Shown here: positions 25,873 to 40,308 of the stretch, piece after piece
Layout of the letters: each line of letters begins with the position of its first letter
Position numbering within the stretch: position 1 is the stretch's first letter
Source: Bradyrhizobium liaoningense
GTDB taxonomy: Bacteria; Pseudomonadota; Alphaproteobacteria; Rhizobiales; Xanthobacteraceae
Direction: 5' to 3'
Assembly (NCBI RefSeq): GCF_018130955.1
Contig: NZ_JAFCJM010000056.1
Coordinates: 1-44,208, forward strand
DNA length: 44,208 nt
Program-made: the position numbers and the translations under genes
The notes under the pieces: model-generated
What the model was told of the DNA's origin: nothing
Database searches by the model: none
Seen by the model: only the letters and a program-made list of their open reading frames with translations

Positions 25873-27078
25873 CTAACGGTTGGCCGATGTCTCGCTTACA
25901 AGAGTCTGCAGCCGATCCAGATCCACGGTGATGTCCCGCTCGACATCCGCCGCTCGCATCTCGATCACCCGATAGTCCCGCGCCTCGAGCCACGTCCGCC
26001 GCGCCGCTCGATCGGCGACGATGGTGTCGCTCTCGGCCGCGTTCACCAGCTCGATCGCGATCCGATGCACGAAGGAGACGAAATCCGGAATGTGCCGGCC
26101 GACCGGGGTCTGGCGCTTGAACTGGCCGGCGAAGCGGCGGTCGCGGGTCAGCGCCTGCCACAGCAGGCGCTCGGCATCGGTCGGATTGCGGCGGAGCAGG
26201 CGTGCGAGGCCGCGCACCGTGCTGCCGCTATCGGGGACACCACCCTGCCCATGCTCGGCGAGCAGCGCCCGCAGCCGCGTCGTCTGCGCGCCGTCGAGCA
26301 CGCCGCCCTTGGCCGGCCCCTTTCGTCCTTCCGCGATGGCCATGATCACCCCGTGCAGGGTGTGCATGTCCTGCTTGGTCGGATCCATGCGGGTAAAGAT
26401 GTTGCGCAGGTTCACCAGCATGGTGTCGCGCTTCTCGGGCGGGCGCAAGAATTCGACCTGGTCGAGCTCGCGCACGAGGTTTTCGAAGAAGGCCTGGATC
26501 TGGTGCTGGGAGGCGCGCTCGGAGCGCTCCGGCATGGCGTGGGGCAGCGCCCCGGATGTCATCCGCTTGAACCATTCATAGCCGACCAGCAGCACGGCCT
26601 GGGCGAGATTGAGCGAGGCAAAACCCGGATTGACCGGGAAGGTGATGATCCGGTTGGAAAGCGCGACCTCCTCGTTGGTCAGGCCCCAGCGCTCGCGCCC
26701 GAACAGGATGCCGGCCCTTCCGCCGGAAGCGACGTGGCCGGCGATCTCGGTCGTGGCCGCCTCGGGGCCGACCACCGGCTTGGCCTGGTCGTGGGCCCGG
26801 GCGGAGGTGGCGAACAGGAGGTCGAGGTCGGCGACCGCTTGCTCGACCGTGTCGAACAGCTCGACCTTTTCCAGGATATGGTCGGCGCCGGCGGCGGCGC
26901 GCTGCGCGGCGACGTTGGGCCAGCCGTCGCGAGGGTTGACGATGCGCAGGCGGGTCAGCGCAAAATTGCCCATGGCACGTGCGGCCATGCCGATGTTTTC
27001 GCCGAGCTGCGGCTCGACCAGGATGATGACGGGGCCGTCCAGGGTGAGGCCGGTCTTGCTCTTGTCAGTCCCCGACAT
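25873..27078 (-). CDS. TrmJ-type RNA 2'-O-methyltransferase fused to a DUF559 domain
   Basis: A 401-residue two-domain protein. Residues 1 to about 255 are a SpoU/TrmJ-type methyltransferase with the three trefoil-knot motifs: EPQLGENIGMAARAMGNFAL (22-41), AGILFGRERWGLTNEEV (122-138) and NPGFASLNLAQAV (150-162). TrmJ methylates the ribose at tRNA position 32. Residues about 288-395 match the DUF559 (Vsr-like PD-(D/E)xK) fold: LARLLRRNPTDAERLLWQAL, PDFVSF and RRTWLEARDYRVIEM. In the nuclease motif Asp332 and Glu343 are present, but the second acidic residue of the usual ExD is Val345 and the GGQH segment is lost, so nuclease activity is doubtful. TrmJ alone is about 250 residues. Confidence 0.88.
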   Translation of the reverse strand: MSGTDKSKTGLTLDGPVIILVEPQLGENIGMAARAMGNFALTRLRIVNPRDGWPNVAAQRAAAGADHILEKVELFDTVEQAVADLDLLFATSARAHDQAKPVVGPEAATTEIAGHVASGGRAGILFGRERWGLTNEEVALSNRIITFPVNPGFASLNLAQAVLLVGYEWFKRMTSGALPHAMPERSERASQHQIQAFFENLVRELDQVEFLRPPEKRDTMLVNLRNIFTRMDPTKQDMHTLHGVIMAIAEGRKGPAKGGVLDGAQTTRLRALLAEHGQGGVPDSGSTVRGLARLLRRNPTDAERLLWQALTRDRRFAGQFKRQTPVGRHIPDFVSFVHRIAIELVNAAESDTIVADRAARRTWLEARDYRVIEMRAADVERDITVDLDRLQTLVSETSANR

Positions 27079-27406
27079 CTCGCTTCGCTTTCACGCTCGT
27101 TCTCAAGGCCTTGCGCAGGCGCTCTTAGGAATTGATTCAAGCGGGCAGAGGTGCCCGTGCCGCCTCGTTTGCCTGTCCCGGAGAAATTCTCAAGCGAAAT
27201 CACGGGTTAGAATCGGATTTTGAATCTCGTCTGAAACGTCAACCCTGGGCCGTTTCAGGCCCGGCCGCGACTGCCCATCTGCGGATGCAGGATGGGCTAA
27301 AAGTGCATAATCACTTGGCTTTCGCCCGCCGTTCGGCAGTGCTATGAGGCGGCGGATCATTTCCATTCCCGCCGCAGGCGCTGTTCCCAAGAGGGCTTTC
27401 CCGATC
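27079..27406. other. Divergent intergenic region trmJ-like / icd
   Basis: A 328-base gap that should hold promoters for both genes. A small inverted repeat (CTGAAACG at 27231-27238, CGTTTCAG at 27251-27258) and an overlapping GGGCC/GGCCC pair lie in the middle. I see no clear -35/-10 pair with standard spacing and no further gene. Confidence 0.4.
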
Positions 27407-28621
27407 ATGGCAAAAATCAAGGTGACCAACCCCGTCGTCGAGCTCGATGGCGACGAGATGACCCGGATCATCTGGCAGTACATCAAGGACAAGCTGATCC
27501 ATCCGTATCTGGACATCAACCTGATGTATTTCGACCTGGGGATGGAGTACCGCGACAAGACCGGCGATCAGGTCACCATCGACGCCGCCAACGCCATCAA
27601 GAAGGTCGGCGTCGGCGTCAAGTGCGCCACCATCACCCCGGACGAGGCCCGGGTGAAGGAGTTCGGCCTCAAGGACATGTACAAGTCGCCGAACGGCACC
27701 ATCCGCAACATCCTCGGCGGCGTGATCTTCCGCGAGCCGATCATCTGCAAGAACGTGCCGCGCCTCGTCCCCGGCTGGACCAAGCCAATCATCATCGGCC
27801 GCCACGCCTATGGCGACCAGTACCGCGCTACCGACTTCAAATTCCCCGGCAAGGGCACGCTGTCGATGAAATTCGTCGGCGAAGACGGCACCGTGATCGA
27901 GAAGGAGGTCTTCAAGGCCCCCGGCTCCGGCGTCGCGATGGAGATGTACAATCTCGACGACTCCATCATCGACTTCGCCCGCGCCTCGCTGAACTACGGC
28001 CTGATGCGCAACTATCCGGTCTATCTCTCGACCAAGAACACCATCCTCAAGGTCTATGACGGCCGCTTCAAGGACATCTTCCAGGACATCTACGACCGCG
28101 AGTTCAAGAAGGAATTCGAGGCCAAGGGCCTGACCTACGAGCACCGCCTGATTGACGACATGGTGGCCTCGGCGCTGAAATGGTCCGGCGGCTATGTCTG
28201 GGCCTGTAAGAACTACGACGGCGACGTGCAGTCCGACACCGTCGCGCAGGGCTACGGCTCGCTCGGCCTGATGACCTCGGTGCTGCTCACCCCCGACGGC
28301 AAGACGGTGGAAGCCGAAGCCGCCCACGGCACGGTGACCCGCCACTACCGCGAGCACCAGAAGGGCAAGGAGACCTCGACCAACTCGATCGCCTCGATCT
28401 TCGCCTGGACCCGTGGCCTCGCTCACCGCGCCAAGCTCGACAACAATGCCGAGCTCGCGACGTTCGCGACCACGCTGGAGAAGGTCTGCGTCGACACCGT
28501 CGAGGCCGGCTACATGACCAAGGACCTCGCCCTGCTTGTTGGCGCCGACCAGCGCTGGCTGTCGACCACGGGCTTCCTGGACAAGGTCTCGGACAACCTG
28601 ACCCAGGCGCTGGCGAAGTAA
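27407..28621 (+). CDS. icd: NADP-dependent isocitrate dehydrogenase
   Basis: A 404-residue enzyme of the dimeric eukaryotic-like NADP-IDH subfamily, which oxidatively decarboxylates isocitrate to 2-oxoglutarate in the TCA cycle. Marks are VVELDGDEMTRIIW at residues 10-23 and the substrate-binding KSPNGTIRNILGG with Ser94, Asn96 and Arg100. Also visible are the IDDMVASALKWSGGYVWACK metal-site region and the EAAHGTVTRHYREHQKG nucleotide loop. The length is normal. I chose the ATG at 27407 (MAKIKVTNPV); the frame to 27344 is a short extension. It is followed by a strong terminator, so it is probably monocistronic. Confidence 0.97.
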   Translation: MAKIKVTNPVVELDGDEMTRIIWQYIKDKLIHPYLDINLMYFDLGMEYRDKTGDQVTIDAANAIKKVGVGVKCATITPDEARVKEFGLKDMYKSPNGTIRNILGGVIFREPIICKNVPRLVPGWTKPIIIGRHAYGDQYRATDFKFPGKGTLSMKFVGEDGTVIEKEVFKAPGSGVAMEMYNLDDSIIDFARASLNYGLMRNYPVYLSTKNTILKVYDGRFKDIFQDIYDREFKKEFEAKGLTYEHRLIDDMVASALKWSGGYVWACKNYDGDVQSDTVAQGYGSLGLMTSVLLTPDGKTVEAEAAHGTVTRHYREHQKGKETSTNSIASIFAWTRGLAHRAKLDNNAELATFATTLEKVCVDTVEAGYMTKDLALLVGADQRWLSTTGFLDKVSDNLTQALAK

Positions 28622-28663
28622 GCGGCATCCGCATTTTCGCCCGACTAGGGTCGGAGATCATCG

Positions 28664-28696
28664 GGGGCCGCGCCTTTGGCGCGGCCCCTTTGTTTT
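28664..28696 (+). terminator. Rho-independent terminator of icd
   Basis: An 11-base perfect stem, GGGGCCGCGCC (28664-28674) and GGCGCGGCCCC (28678-28688), with a TTT loop. It is followed by the T-rich TTTGTTTT. It sits 43 bases past the icd stop. Confidence 0.9.
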
Positions 28697-28722
28697 GGAC
28701 GTCCATTGCGCGGAGACCGACC

Positions 28723-29223
28723 ATGTTCATCAAGTTCGCCATCCCCTGCCTGCTGCTCGCGGTCACGACCGGAGCGGCCGGCGCTGCGGAGACACTCCCA
28801 GACGCCATTGCGGCGGCCGGCGAGACCGTCGTGCTCAGCGTCCACGCCGAGGGCGCACAAGTCTACGAGTGCAAGGCCGGCGCCGACGGCAAGCTCGCCT
28901 GGGCCTTTCGCGAACCGGTCGCGACCCTGCTTGCGGACGGCAAGACCGTCGGCCGGCACTATGCCGGTCCCAATTGGGAGCACGCCGACGGCAGCGCCGT
29001 CGTCGGCAAAGCCATTGGCAACGCGCCGGGCGCTACGACGGCCGACATCCCCTGGCTGAAGCTGGAGGTTGCCTCACGGCGCGGCAGCGGCGTGCTCACG
29101 CCGGCCACTACCGTCCAGCGCATCAATACCCATGGCGGCAAGCTCGAGGGCGCTTGCGAAAAGGCCGGCGAGTTCAAGAGCGCGCCCTACTCGGCCGATT
29201 ACATTTTCCTGCGCAAGGGCTGA
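28723..29223 (+). CDS. Secreted DUF3455 family protein
   Basis: A 166-residue exported protein with a signal peptide ending near AGAAE. The mature part resembles DUF3455: GAQVYECKAGADGKLAWAFR, HYAGPNWEHADGSAVVGK, and an ending KSAPYSADYIFLRKG with the usual GACEKAGEF before it. The family has no known function but is often near redox or catalase genes; no such context is seen here. Two Cys in the mature part could form a disulfide. I chose the ATG at 28723, which has a CGGAGA ribosome binding site. It follows the icd terminator and precedes DUF3303 by 48 bases. Confidence 0.85.
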   Translation: MFIKFAIPCLLLAVTTGAAGAAETLPDAIAAAGETVVLSVHAEGAQVYECKAGADGKLAWAFREPVATLLADGKTVGRHYAGPNWEHADGSAVVGKAIGNAPGATTADIPWLKLEVASRRGSGVLTPATTVQRINTHGGKLEGACEKAGEFKSAPYSADYIFLRKG

Positions 29224-29271
29224 GCGCGCGATGTAGCCTGAGCCGCACAGCCGGCGAACGGAGACCTGTCG

Positions 29272-29559
29272 ATGCTCTTCATGGTGATCGAGCGCTTCAA
29301 AGACCGCGACCCGATCCCGGTCTATCGGCGCGTGCGCGACCCCGGGATCAAGTTTCCAGACGGGCTCAAATATGTCGGGAGCTGGATCGAGCCGAATTTC
29401 GACCGCTGCTTTCAGCTCATGGAATGCGACGACCTTCGGCTGCTCCAGGAGTGGGTGCTCCTGAACAACCGTGATCTGGGCATGACCTTCGAGATCGTCC
29501 CGGTCGTGCCGAGCACGGAGACGCGCGAGGTCGTCGCGCCGTTTCTCGATCCAAACTAG
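29272..29559 (+). CDS. DUF3303 family protein
   Basis: A 95-residue single-domain protein matching DUF3303, a small ferredoxin-like (alpha+beta barrel) family of unknown function. It starts MLFMVIERFKDRDP and contains PDGLKYVGSWIEPNFDRCFQ and LLQEWVLLNNRDL. A GGAGA ribosome binding site precedes the ATG at 29272. It lies 48 bases after the DUF3455 gene, so the two may be co-transcribed, and it converges on the channel gene with a six-base gap. Confidence 0.85.
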   Translation: MLFMVIERFKDRDPIPVYRRVRDPGIKFPDGLKYVGSWIEPNFDRCFQLMECDDLRLLQEWVLLNNRDLGMTFEIVPVVPSTETREVVAPFLDPN

Positions 29560-29565
29560 TTTTCG

Positions 29566-30792
29566 TCAGCGGTCCGCGACTTCGCGCTCCGCCTGCTGCA
29601 ACTCCGCGGCCGCGAGGTCGCCGCTCTCTCCGAGCCGCGCCTCCGCGGTCCTGCGCACGTGGGCGGCGAGCGTCGGCATGCGCTCGATCAGCGCGTGGAA
29701 ATCCTGCGCATCCAGGATCAACAGCCGCGTCTTCCGCGTGGCCTTCACGGTGCCGCTGCGCTTGGTCTTGTGCAACAGCGCGATCTCGCCGAAGAACGTG
29801 CCGTCGGCGAGATGGACCTGCTGGTTCGGCAGCTCGATCTCGACCTCGCCCGCGGTGATGAAATACATCGACGAGGCGGCATCGCCGCGCCGGACCAGAA
29901 TCTCGCCCTGCTCGATGGTCCGTGCCCTGAGCAGCCGCATGATGTCGGCGATCTCCGAGGCCGTCAGGTGCGAGAACAGCGGCACCCGCGCCAGCATGCC
30001 CCAGGTGACGACGAAGTCGCGCCGCCTCACCTCCTCTGCAAAGGCCGACGAGATGATCGCGACCGGCAGCGCGATCATGGCAAAGCCCGAGATGATGGCG
30101 AACACGGAGACGAATTTTCCGAGCGCCGTGACCGGCACGACGTCGCCGTAACCGACCGTGCCGAGCGTCACGATCGCCCACCACATCGCCTGCGGGATAG
30201 TGCCGAGCTTGTCCGGCTGCACATCGCGCTCGATGGCGTAGAGCAGCGAGGCGAAGGTGAGAACCACGCCAATCAGGATGACGACGCAGCCGATCAGCGC
30301 GCGCCGCTCGGCATGAACCGCCGCAAGCAGCGAGCGCATGGCCGGCGAATAGCGGATCAGCTTGAAGAACGGCAGCACACCGAGCGCAGCCAGCGTCGCG
30401 TGCCGGCCCGAGGCCAGCACGATCGCGGCCGGCAGAAACGCGAGGAGGTCGATGATGCCGAGCGCGGAGAAGGCGTAGGACAGCCGGTCGGCGAGCGCTG
30501 AGCCCTTGCGCGGCGTGTGGCCCGCAACCGCCCACATCCGCGCGGCATATTCCAGTGCAAACACAATGATGGACAGGATGGTGATCGCCGAAAACAGCGC
30601 GTCGAACTGCGCATCCAGGTCTGGTACCGAGGCAAGGATCATCGCGACCACATCAAGCACGATGACGCAGATGATCACCTGGATGAAGCGCGATCCGACC
30701 GAATAGGCCAAGGGATCGTGCTCCAAAAGCTCGTAGAGCCGATCCCGGAGATTGGGATCATGAGGCGAAGGTTTGCGGGGAAACATTGCCAC
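29566..30792 (-). CDS. Cyclic-nucleotide-gated-type potassium channel
   Basis: A 408-residue ion channel of the MloK1-like prokaryotic group. It has six membrane segments, with a pore filter TVGYGD at residues 212-217 that indicates K+ selectivity. A C-terminal cyclic-nucleotide-binding domain starts at about residue 260. The phosphate-binding cassette is FFGEIALL (333-340) with Arg345 in KRSGTV, so cAMP or cGMP binding is plausible. The S4-like segment has few positive charges, as in ligand-gated rather than voltage-gated channels. The open frame begins at a GTG (30792), and an ATG two codons later (30786) is an equal candidate. The ligand and role are not shown by context. Confidence 0.9.
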   Translation of the reverse strand: MAMFPRKPSPHDPNLRDRLYELLEHDPLAYSVGSRFIQVIICVIVLDVVAMILASVPDLDAQFDALFSAITILSIIVFALEYAARMWAVAGHTPRKGSALADRLSYAFSALGIIDLLAFLPAAIVLASGRHATLAALGVLPFFKLIRYSPAMRSLLAAVHAERRALIGCVVILIGVVLTFASLLYAIERDVQPDKLGTIPQAMWWAIVTLGTVGYGDVVPVTALGKFVSVFAIISGFAMIALPVAIISSAFAEEVRRRDFVVTWGMLARVPLFSHLTASEIADIMRLLRARTIEQGEILVRRGDAASSMYFITAGEVEIELPNQQVHLADGTFFGEIALLHKTKRSGTVKATRKTRLLILDAQDFHALIERMPTLAAHVRRTAEARLGESGDLAAAELQQAEREVADR

Positions 30793-30816
30793 CGGCGCTA
30801 TCCGCCATTCATTGGG

Positions 30817-31041
30817 CTAGTAGGTTGTACCGGGCGCCTGACACCAACACCCGAATTTCGAGCAGGTCCAGCGATAGCCAGGCGAGCATTTGCGCGACGC
30901 ATCTGCCTGGCTGAAACGAACACCCGCCGGGCTTCCCATCCATCGCTGCGCGTCAGGTCCAGATGAGGACGAGCCCCACGCAAAGGCATCGCAAATCAAG
31001 CCCAGCGAGAGAACGACGGTCGCGACAAATCTTACCCACAT
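30817..31041 (-). CDS. Small Cys-rich secreted protein, unknown
   Basis: A 74-residue protein with a signal peptide (MWVRFVATVVLSLGLICDAFA). A mature region of about 53 residues follows, with four Cys in a C-x8-C-x4-C-x-C pattern near the C-terminus (KCSPGYRWTCSKFGCWCQ). This suggests two disulfides in a small fold rich in Trp, Gly and Ser. I do not recognise the family. A strong GGGGGAGG ribosome binding site precedes the ATG at 31041, which supports it as a real gene. It lies 35 bases after the alaS stop on the same strand, so it may be on the tail of the alaS transcript. Confidence 0.7.
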   Translation of the reverse strand: MWVRFVATVVLSLGLICDAFAWGSSSSGPDAQRWMGSPAGVRFSQADASRKCSPGYRWTCSKFGCWCQAPGTTY

Positions 31042-31076
31042 TGCTGCCTCCCCCTCTGAAGAGACGGCGGCAGAGT

Positions 31077-33761
<2,685 letters not shown>

Positions 33762-33941
33762 CCAATCGGGTGTACTTGGACCCGCAACACGCCATCCAAA
33801 CCTGGAACCAAGGCTGATCTCTACGGGTCAAAGGCTTTTAGACATTGCGGGCCGCGCTGTCCAGAAACTGTGCAAGGAGATCAGAGGGTTGCCGCAACAG
33901 CGTAATCGGTAGTTGATAGATGCTGCGACGCGTTGACAGGC

Positions 33942-33969
33942 TTGGCGGCGCCGTGGTTCTGTCCTATCT
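33942..33969 (+). promoter_or_regulatory. Candidate promoter of the gcv operon
   Basis: A pair TTGGCG (33942-33947) and CTATCT (33964-33969) with a 16-base spacer would place the transcript start just before the first glycine aptamer at 33981. A TTGACA at 33933-33938 is a better -35 but has no -10 at normal distance. Confidence 0.4.
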
Positions 33970-33980
33970 GTATCGTACGG

Positions 33981-34153
33981 CCACGTCGGGAGAGACCGGC
34001 ATTGGGTGCCGGCGCCGAAGGAGCAACCGCCCCGGAAACTCTCAGGCAAAAGGACCGCGTGGCTTTGACAGCATCTGGAAAGAGGCGCCCTCGGGTTTCG
34101 GCCCGCTGAGGCGTCCGCCGACGGGATAATACTCTCAGGCACAGCGACAGATG
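33981..34153 (+). ncRNA. Tandem glycine riboswitch upstream of gcvT
   Basis: Two glycine aptamers in tandem. The first spans 33981-34062, with outer stem CCACG/CGTGG, a GGGAGAG start and the conserved ACTCTCAGGCAAAAGGACCG. The second spans 34072-34153, with outer stem CATCT/AGATG and ACTCTCAGGCACAGCGACAG. A short linker separates them. This is the standard tandem arrangement that turns on the gcv genes when glycine is plentiful. It lies directly upstream of gcvT, whose start is at 34211, leaving about 57 bases for the expression platform. This shows that the open frame from 34151 is not the true gcvT start. Confidence 0.95.
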
Positions 34154-34210
34154 GGGCTTCGACTGGTTTCCACGGGGAATCATCCCTGGGGAACCGCGAG
34201 GGCCCCTGTG

Positions 34211-35359
34211 ATGCTTGCGCGCGACGTCCAAGACTCCCTGAAACGTACCCCGCTCCACGCCCTTCACGTGTCCCTGGGCGGCAAGATGGTGCCGTTCGCG
34301 GGCTATGAAATGCCGGTGCAATACCCGGCCGGCGTGCTGAAAGAGCACCTGCATACCCGCTCCTCTGCGGGGCTGTTCGACGTCTCCCATATGGGCCAGA
34401 TCGCGCTGCGGCCGAAATCCGGGAGGATCGAGGACGCCGCAAAGGCGCTGGAAGGGCTGGTGCCGCAGGACATTGTGGCGATCCCGCAGGGCCGCCAGCG
34501 TTATGCCCAGTTCACAAATGCGGACGGCGGCATTCTCGATGATTTGATGGTCGCCAATTTCGGCGACCACCTGTTCCTGGTCGTCAACGCCGCCTGCAAG
34601 GCCGAGGACGAGGCGCATCTGCGCACAAACCTCTCGGACGACTGCCTCATCGATTCGCTCAGCCAGCGCGCACTGATCGCGCTGCAGGGGCCGAAGGCGG
34701 AATCGGTGCTGGCGAAATTGTGTGCAGAGGCGCCCTCCCTGAGGTTCATGGACGCCGGTCCGCGCAAGGTCGACGGGATCGACTGCTTTGTGTCGCGCTC
34801 GGGCTACACCGGCGAGGACGGGTTTGAGATTTCGGTTCCCGCCGCCGACGCCGAGCGGCTGGCGAAGACCTTGCTGGCGGATAGCGACGTGCTGCCAATC
34901 GGGCTCGGCGCGCGCGACAGCCTGCGGCTCGAGGCCGGGCTTTGTCTCTATGGTCACGACATCGACACCACGACCACGCCGGTCGAGGCCGCGCTGGAAT
35001 GGTCGGTGCAGAAGAGCCGCCGCACCGGCGGCGCGCGTGCCGGCGGCTTTCCGGGCGCTGAAAAAATTCTCGGACATTTCGACCAGGGCGCAACGCGCCG
35101 CCGTGTCGGCCTGAAGGCCGAAGGCCGCGCGCCGGTGCGCGAGGGCGCGGCGCTGTTTGCCGATACGACAGTGAGCGAGCCAGTTGGAAAAGTCACCTCG
35201 GGCGGTTTTGGCCCGAGCCTGAATGCGCCCGTTGCGATGGGCTATGTGCCAACAGCGCTGAGCGCGCTCGGCACGACAATTTACGCCGAGGTGCGGGGGC
35301 AGCGGCTGCCGCTCACTGTTGCCGCCATGCCATTCGTGAAGAACACCTACAAACGCTGA
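34211..35359 (+). CDS. gcvT: Aminomethyltransferase GcvT (glycine cleavage T protein)
   Basis: A 382-residue T protein that transfers the aminomethyl carbon from the lipoylated H protein to tetrahydrofolate and releases ammonia. Visible marks are KMVPFAGYEMPVQYPAGVLKE near the N-terminus, AGLFDVSHMGQI, the RDSLRLEAGLCLYGHDID segment and a C-terminal glycine-cleavage barrel domain. The ATG at 34211 lies beyond the riboswitch and has a GAGGG seven bases upstream. It is the first gene of the gcvT-gcvH-gcvP operon under a tandem glycine riboswitch, with gcvH only three bases after its stop. Confidence 0.96.
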   Translation: MLARDVQDSLKRTPLHALHVSLGGKMVPFAGYEMPVQYPAGVLKEHLHTRSSAGLFDVSHMGQIALRPKSGRIEDAAKALEGLVPQDIVAIPQGRQRYAQFTNADGGILDDLMVANFGDHLFLVVNAACKAEDEAHLRTNLSDDCLIDSLSQRALIALQGPKAESVLAKLCAEAPSLRFMDAGPRKVDGIDCFVSRSGYTGEDGFEISVPAADAERLAKTLLADSDVLPIGLGARDSLRLEAGLCLYGHDIDTTTTPVEAALEWSVQKSRRTGGARAGGFPGAEKILGHFDQGATRRRVGLKAEGRAPVREGAALFADTTVSEPVGKVTSGGFGPSLNAPVAMGYVPTALSALGTTIYAEVRGQRLPLTVAAMPFVKNTYKR

Positions 35360-35362
35360 GGA

Positions 35363-35737
35363 ATGACGATGACCACGACGCTGTACACCTCCGACCACGA
35401 ATGGCTTGTTATCGACGGCGACGTCGCGACCGTCGGCATCACCGACTATGCGCAGTCGCAGCTCGGCGACGTCGTGTTCGTCGAGCTTCCCAAGGTTGGC
35501 CGCGCGCTGAAGAAGTCCGAAGCCGCAGCCGTCGTGGAGTCCGTCAAGGCCGCCTCCGACGTCTACGCGCCGATCTCTGGCGAGGTGCTCGAGGTGAACC
35601 AGGCGGTCGTCGATGAACCCGCGCTGGTGAATTCGGATGCGGCCGACAAGGCCTGGTTCTTCAAGATCAAGATCTCCGACAAGGGCGAGCTCGGCGGGCT
35701 CATGGATGAGGCCGCCTACAAGGCGCACACGGCTTAA
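35363..35737 (+). CDS. gcvH: Glycine cleavage system H protein
   Basis: A 124-residue lipoyl-carrier protein of the glycine cleavage complex. The lipoylated Lys is residue 62 in VVESVKAASDVYAP. The N-terminal TSDHEWLVIDGDVATVGITD and GDVVFVELPKVG segments are standard. The start may be the ATG at 35363 or a second one at 35369, so the N-terminus is uncertain by two residues. It lies between gcvT and gcvP in one operon. Confidence 0.97.
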   Translation: MTMTTTLYTSDHEWLVIDGDVATVGITDYAQSQLGDVVFVELPKVGRALKKSEAAAVVESVKAASDVYAPISGEVLEVNQAVVDEPALVNSDAADKAWFFKIKISDKGELGGLMDEAAYKAHTA

Positions 35738-35754
35738 GGACAATGGAGCAAGCG

Positions 35755-38622
<2,868 letters not shown>

Positions 38623-38637
38623 GACGTTAGAGGCAAA

Positions 38638-38667
38638 TTGACCTCTCCCCGACCGGGGAGAGGTCAA
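38638..38667 (+). terminator. Hairpin terminator after gcvP
   Basis: A perfect 13-base stem, TTGACCTCTCCCC (38638-38650) and GGGGAGAGGTCAA (38655-38667), with a GACC loop. It sits 15 bases past the gcvP stop. The AAAAG that follows is not a T tract, so it might also be part of a dispersed repeat. Confidence 0.65.
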
Positions 38668-38809
38668 AAGTGTCGAAAACAACCCCATGCAAAGTAGCCG
38701 GCGGGAATCGGCGCGGCGCCATGTGGGCGCGACGAAACCGTTGATGCGTCGGGGCAAATAGGCGACCTCACGCAAATCGTCACCGCAGAGGCTCTCTGGA
38801 CACGAAAAC

Positions 38810-38849
38810 GGGCGCTGATGACGTCGGCAACTCAACGTCCTCAGCGCCC
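38810..38849 (-). terminator. Hairpin terminator after recA
   Basis: An inverted repeat, GGGCGCTGA (38810-38818) and TCAGCGCCC (38841-38849), sits about 30 bases past the recA stop. On the minus strand it is followed by CGTTTTCG, a short T run. Confidence 0.55.
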
Positions 38850-38880
38850 GCTCCCTCGCGAAGCTCTATTTCGGTAAACC

Positions 38881-39969
<1,089 letters not shown>

Positions 39970-40041
39970 CAGGTGGTGCTCCTTATGGCGGGGATTCGCT
40001 AGGGGGACAAACGGTTGGCGAAGCTGGCCGGCGATAAAAGA

Positions 40042-40077
40042 ACCGTACCCTATTTGTTCCTGGTTCGCAATATGTTC
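40042..40077 (-). promoter_or_regulatory. recA promoter with LexA (SOS) box
   Basis: GTTC-N7-GTTC at 40063-40077 is the known alphaproteobacterial LexA binding pattern. On the minus strand it overlaps a candidate -35, TTGCGA (40065-40070). A candidate -10, TACGGT (40042-40047), follows after a 17-base spacer. LexA bound there would block recA transcription. A third GTTC at 40056 is close by. Confidence 0.7.
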
Positions 40078-40122
40078 TTTTTGGTCGTGCTGGCCTGCTT
40101 TTTGGCAGTGGCCTAGTTTGCC

Positions 40123-40308
40123 TTAGCGATGTTCAAGCTGATCGCCATTGAAGATGTGCAACATGCCGGAGAAGGCAGGATGGTCTGCCTCCACTACATA
40201 ACGAACGGCCCCGGCTCGGTTTGTAAAAACCGACACGATGAAGCCCGGATATTCGTAACCTGAGCGCTTCTTTACTCGGTCGCCTACTTTGAAAGGTAAA
40301 TCTGTCAT
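40123..40308 (-). CDS. Small SH3-like hypothetical protein
   Basis: A 61-residue protein starting MTDLPFKVGDRVKKRSGYEY, a small beta-rich domain like bacterial SH3 or KOW-type folds. A final IFNGDQLEHR segment closes it. A GGGGAT ribosome binding site lies just before the ATG at 40308. The family is not known to me. It sits at the edge of the accessory region, upstream of recA. Confidence 0.6.
   Translation of the reverse strand: MTDLPFKVGDRVKKRSGYEYPGFIVSVFTNRAGAVRYVVEADHPAFSGMLHIFNGDQLEHR

Noticed and set aside
33881..35743. 620-residue minus-strand open frame
   Set aside because: Antisense shadow of gcvT/gcvH that also runs through the riboswitch.
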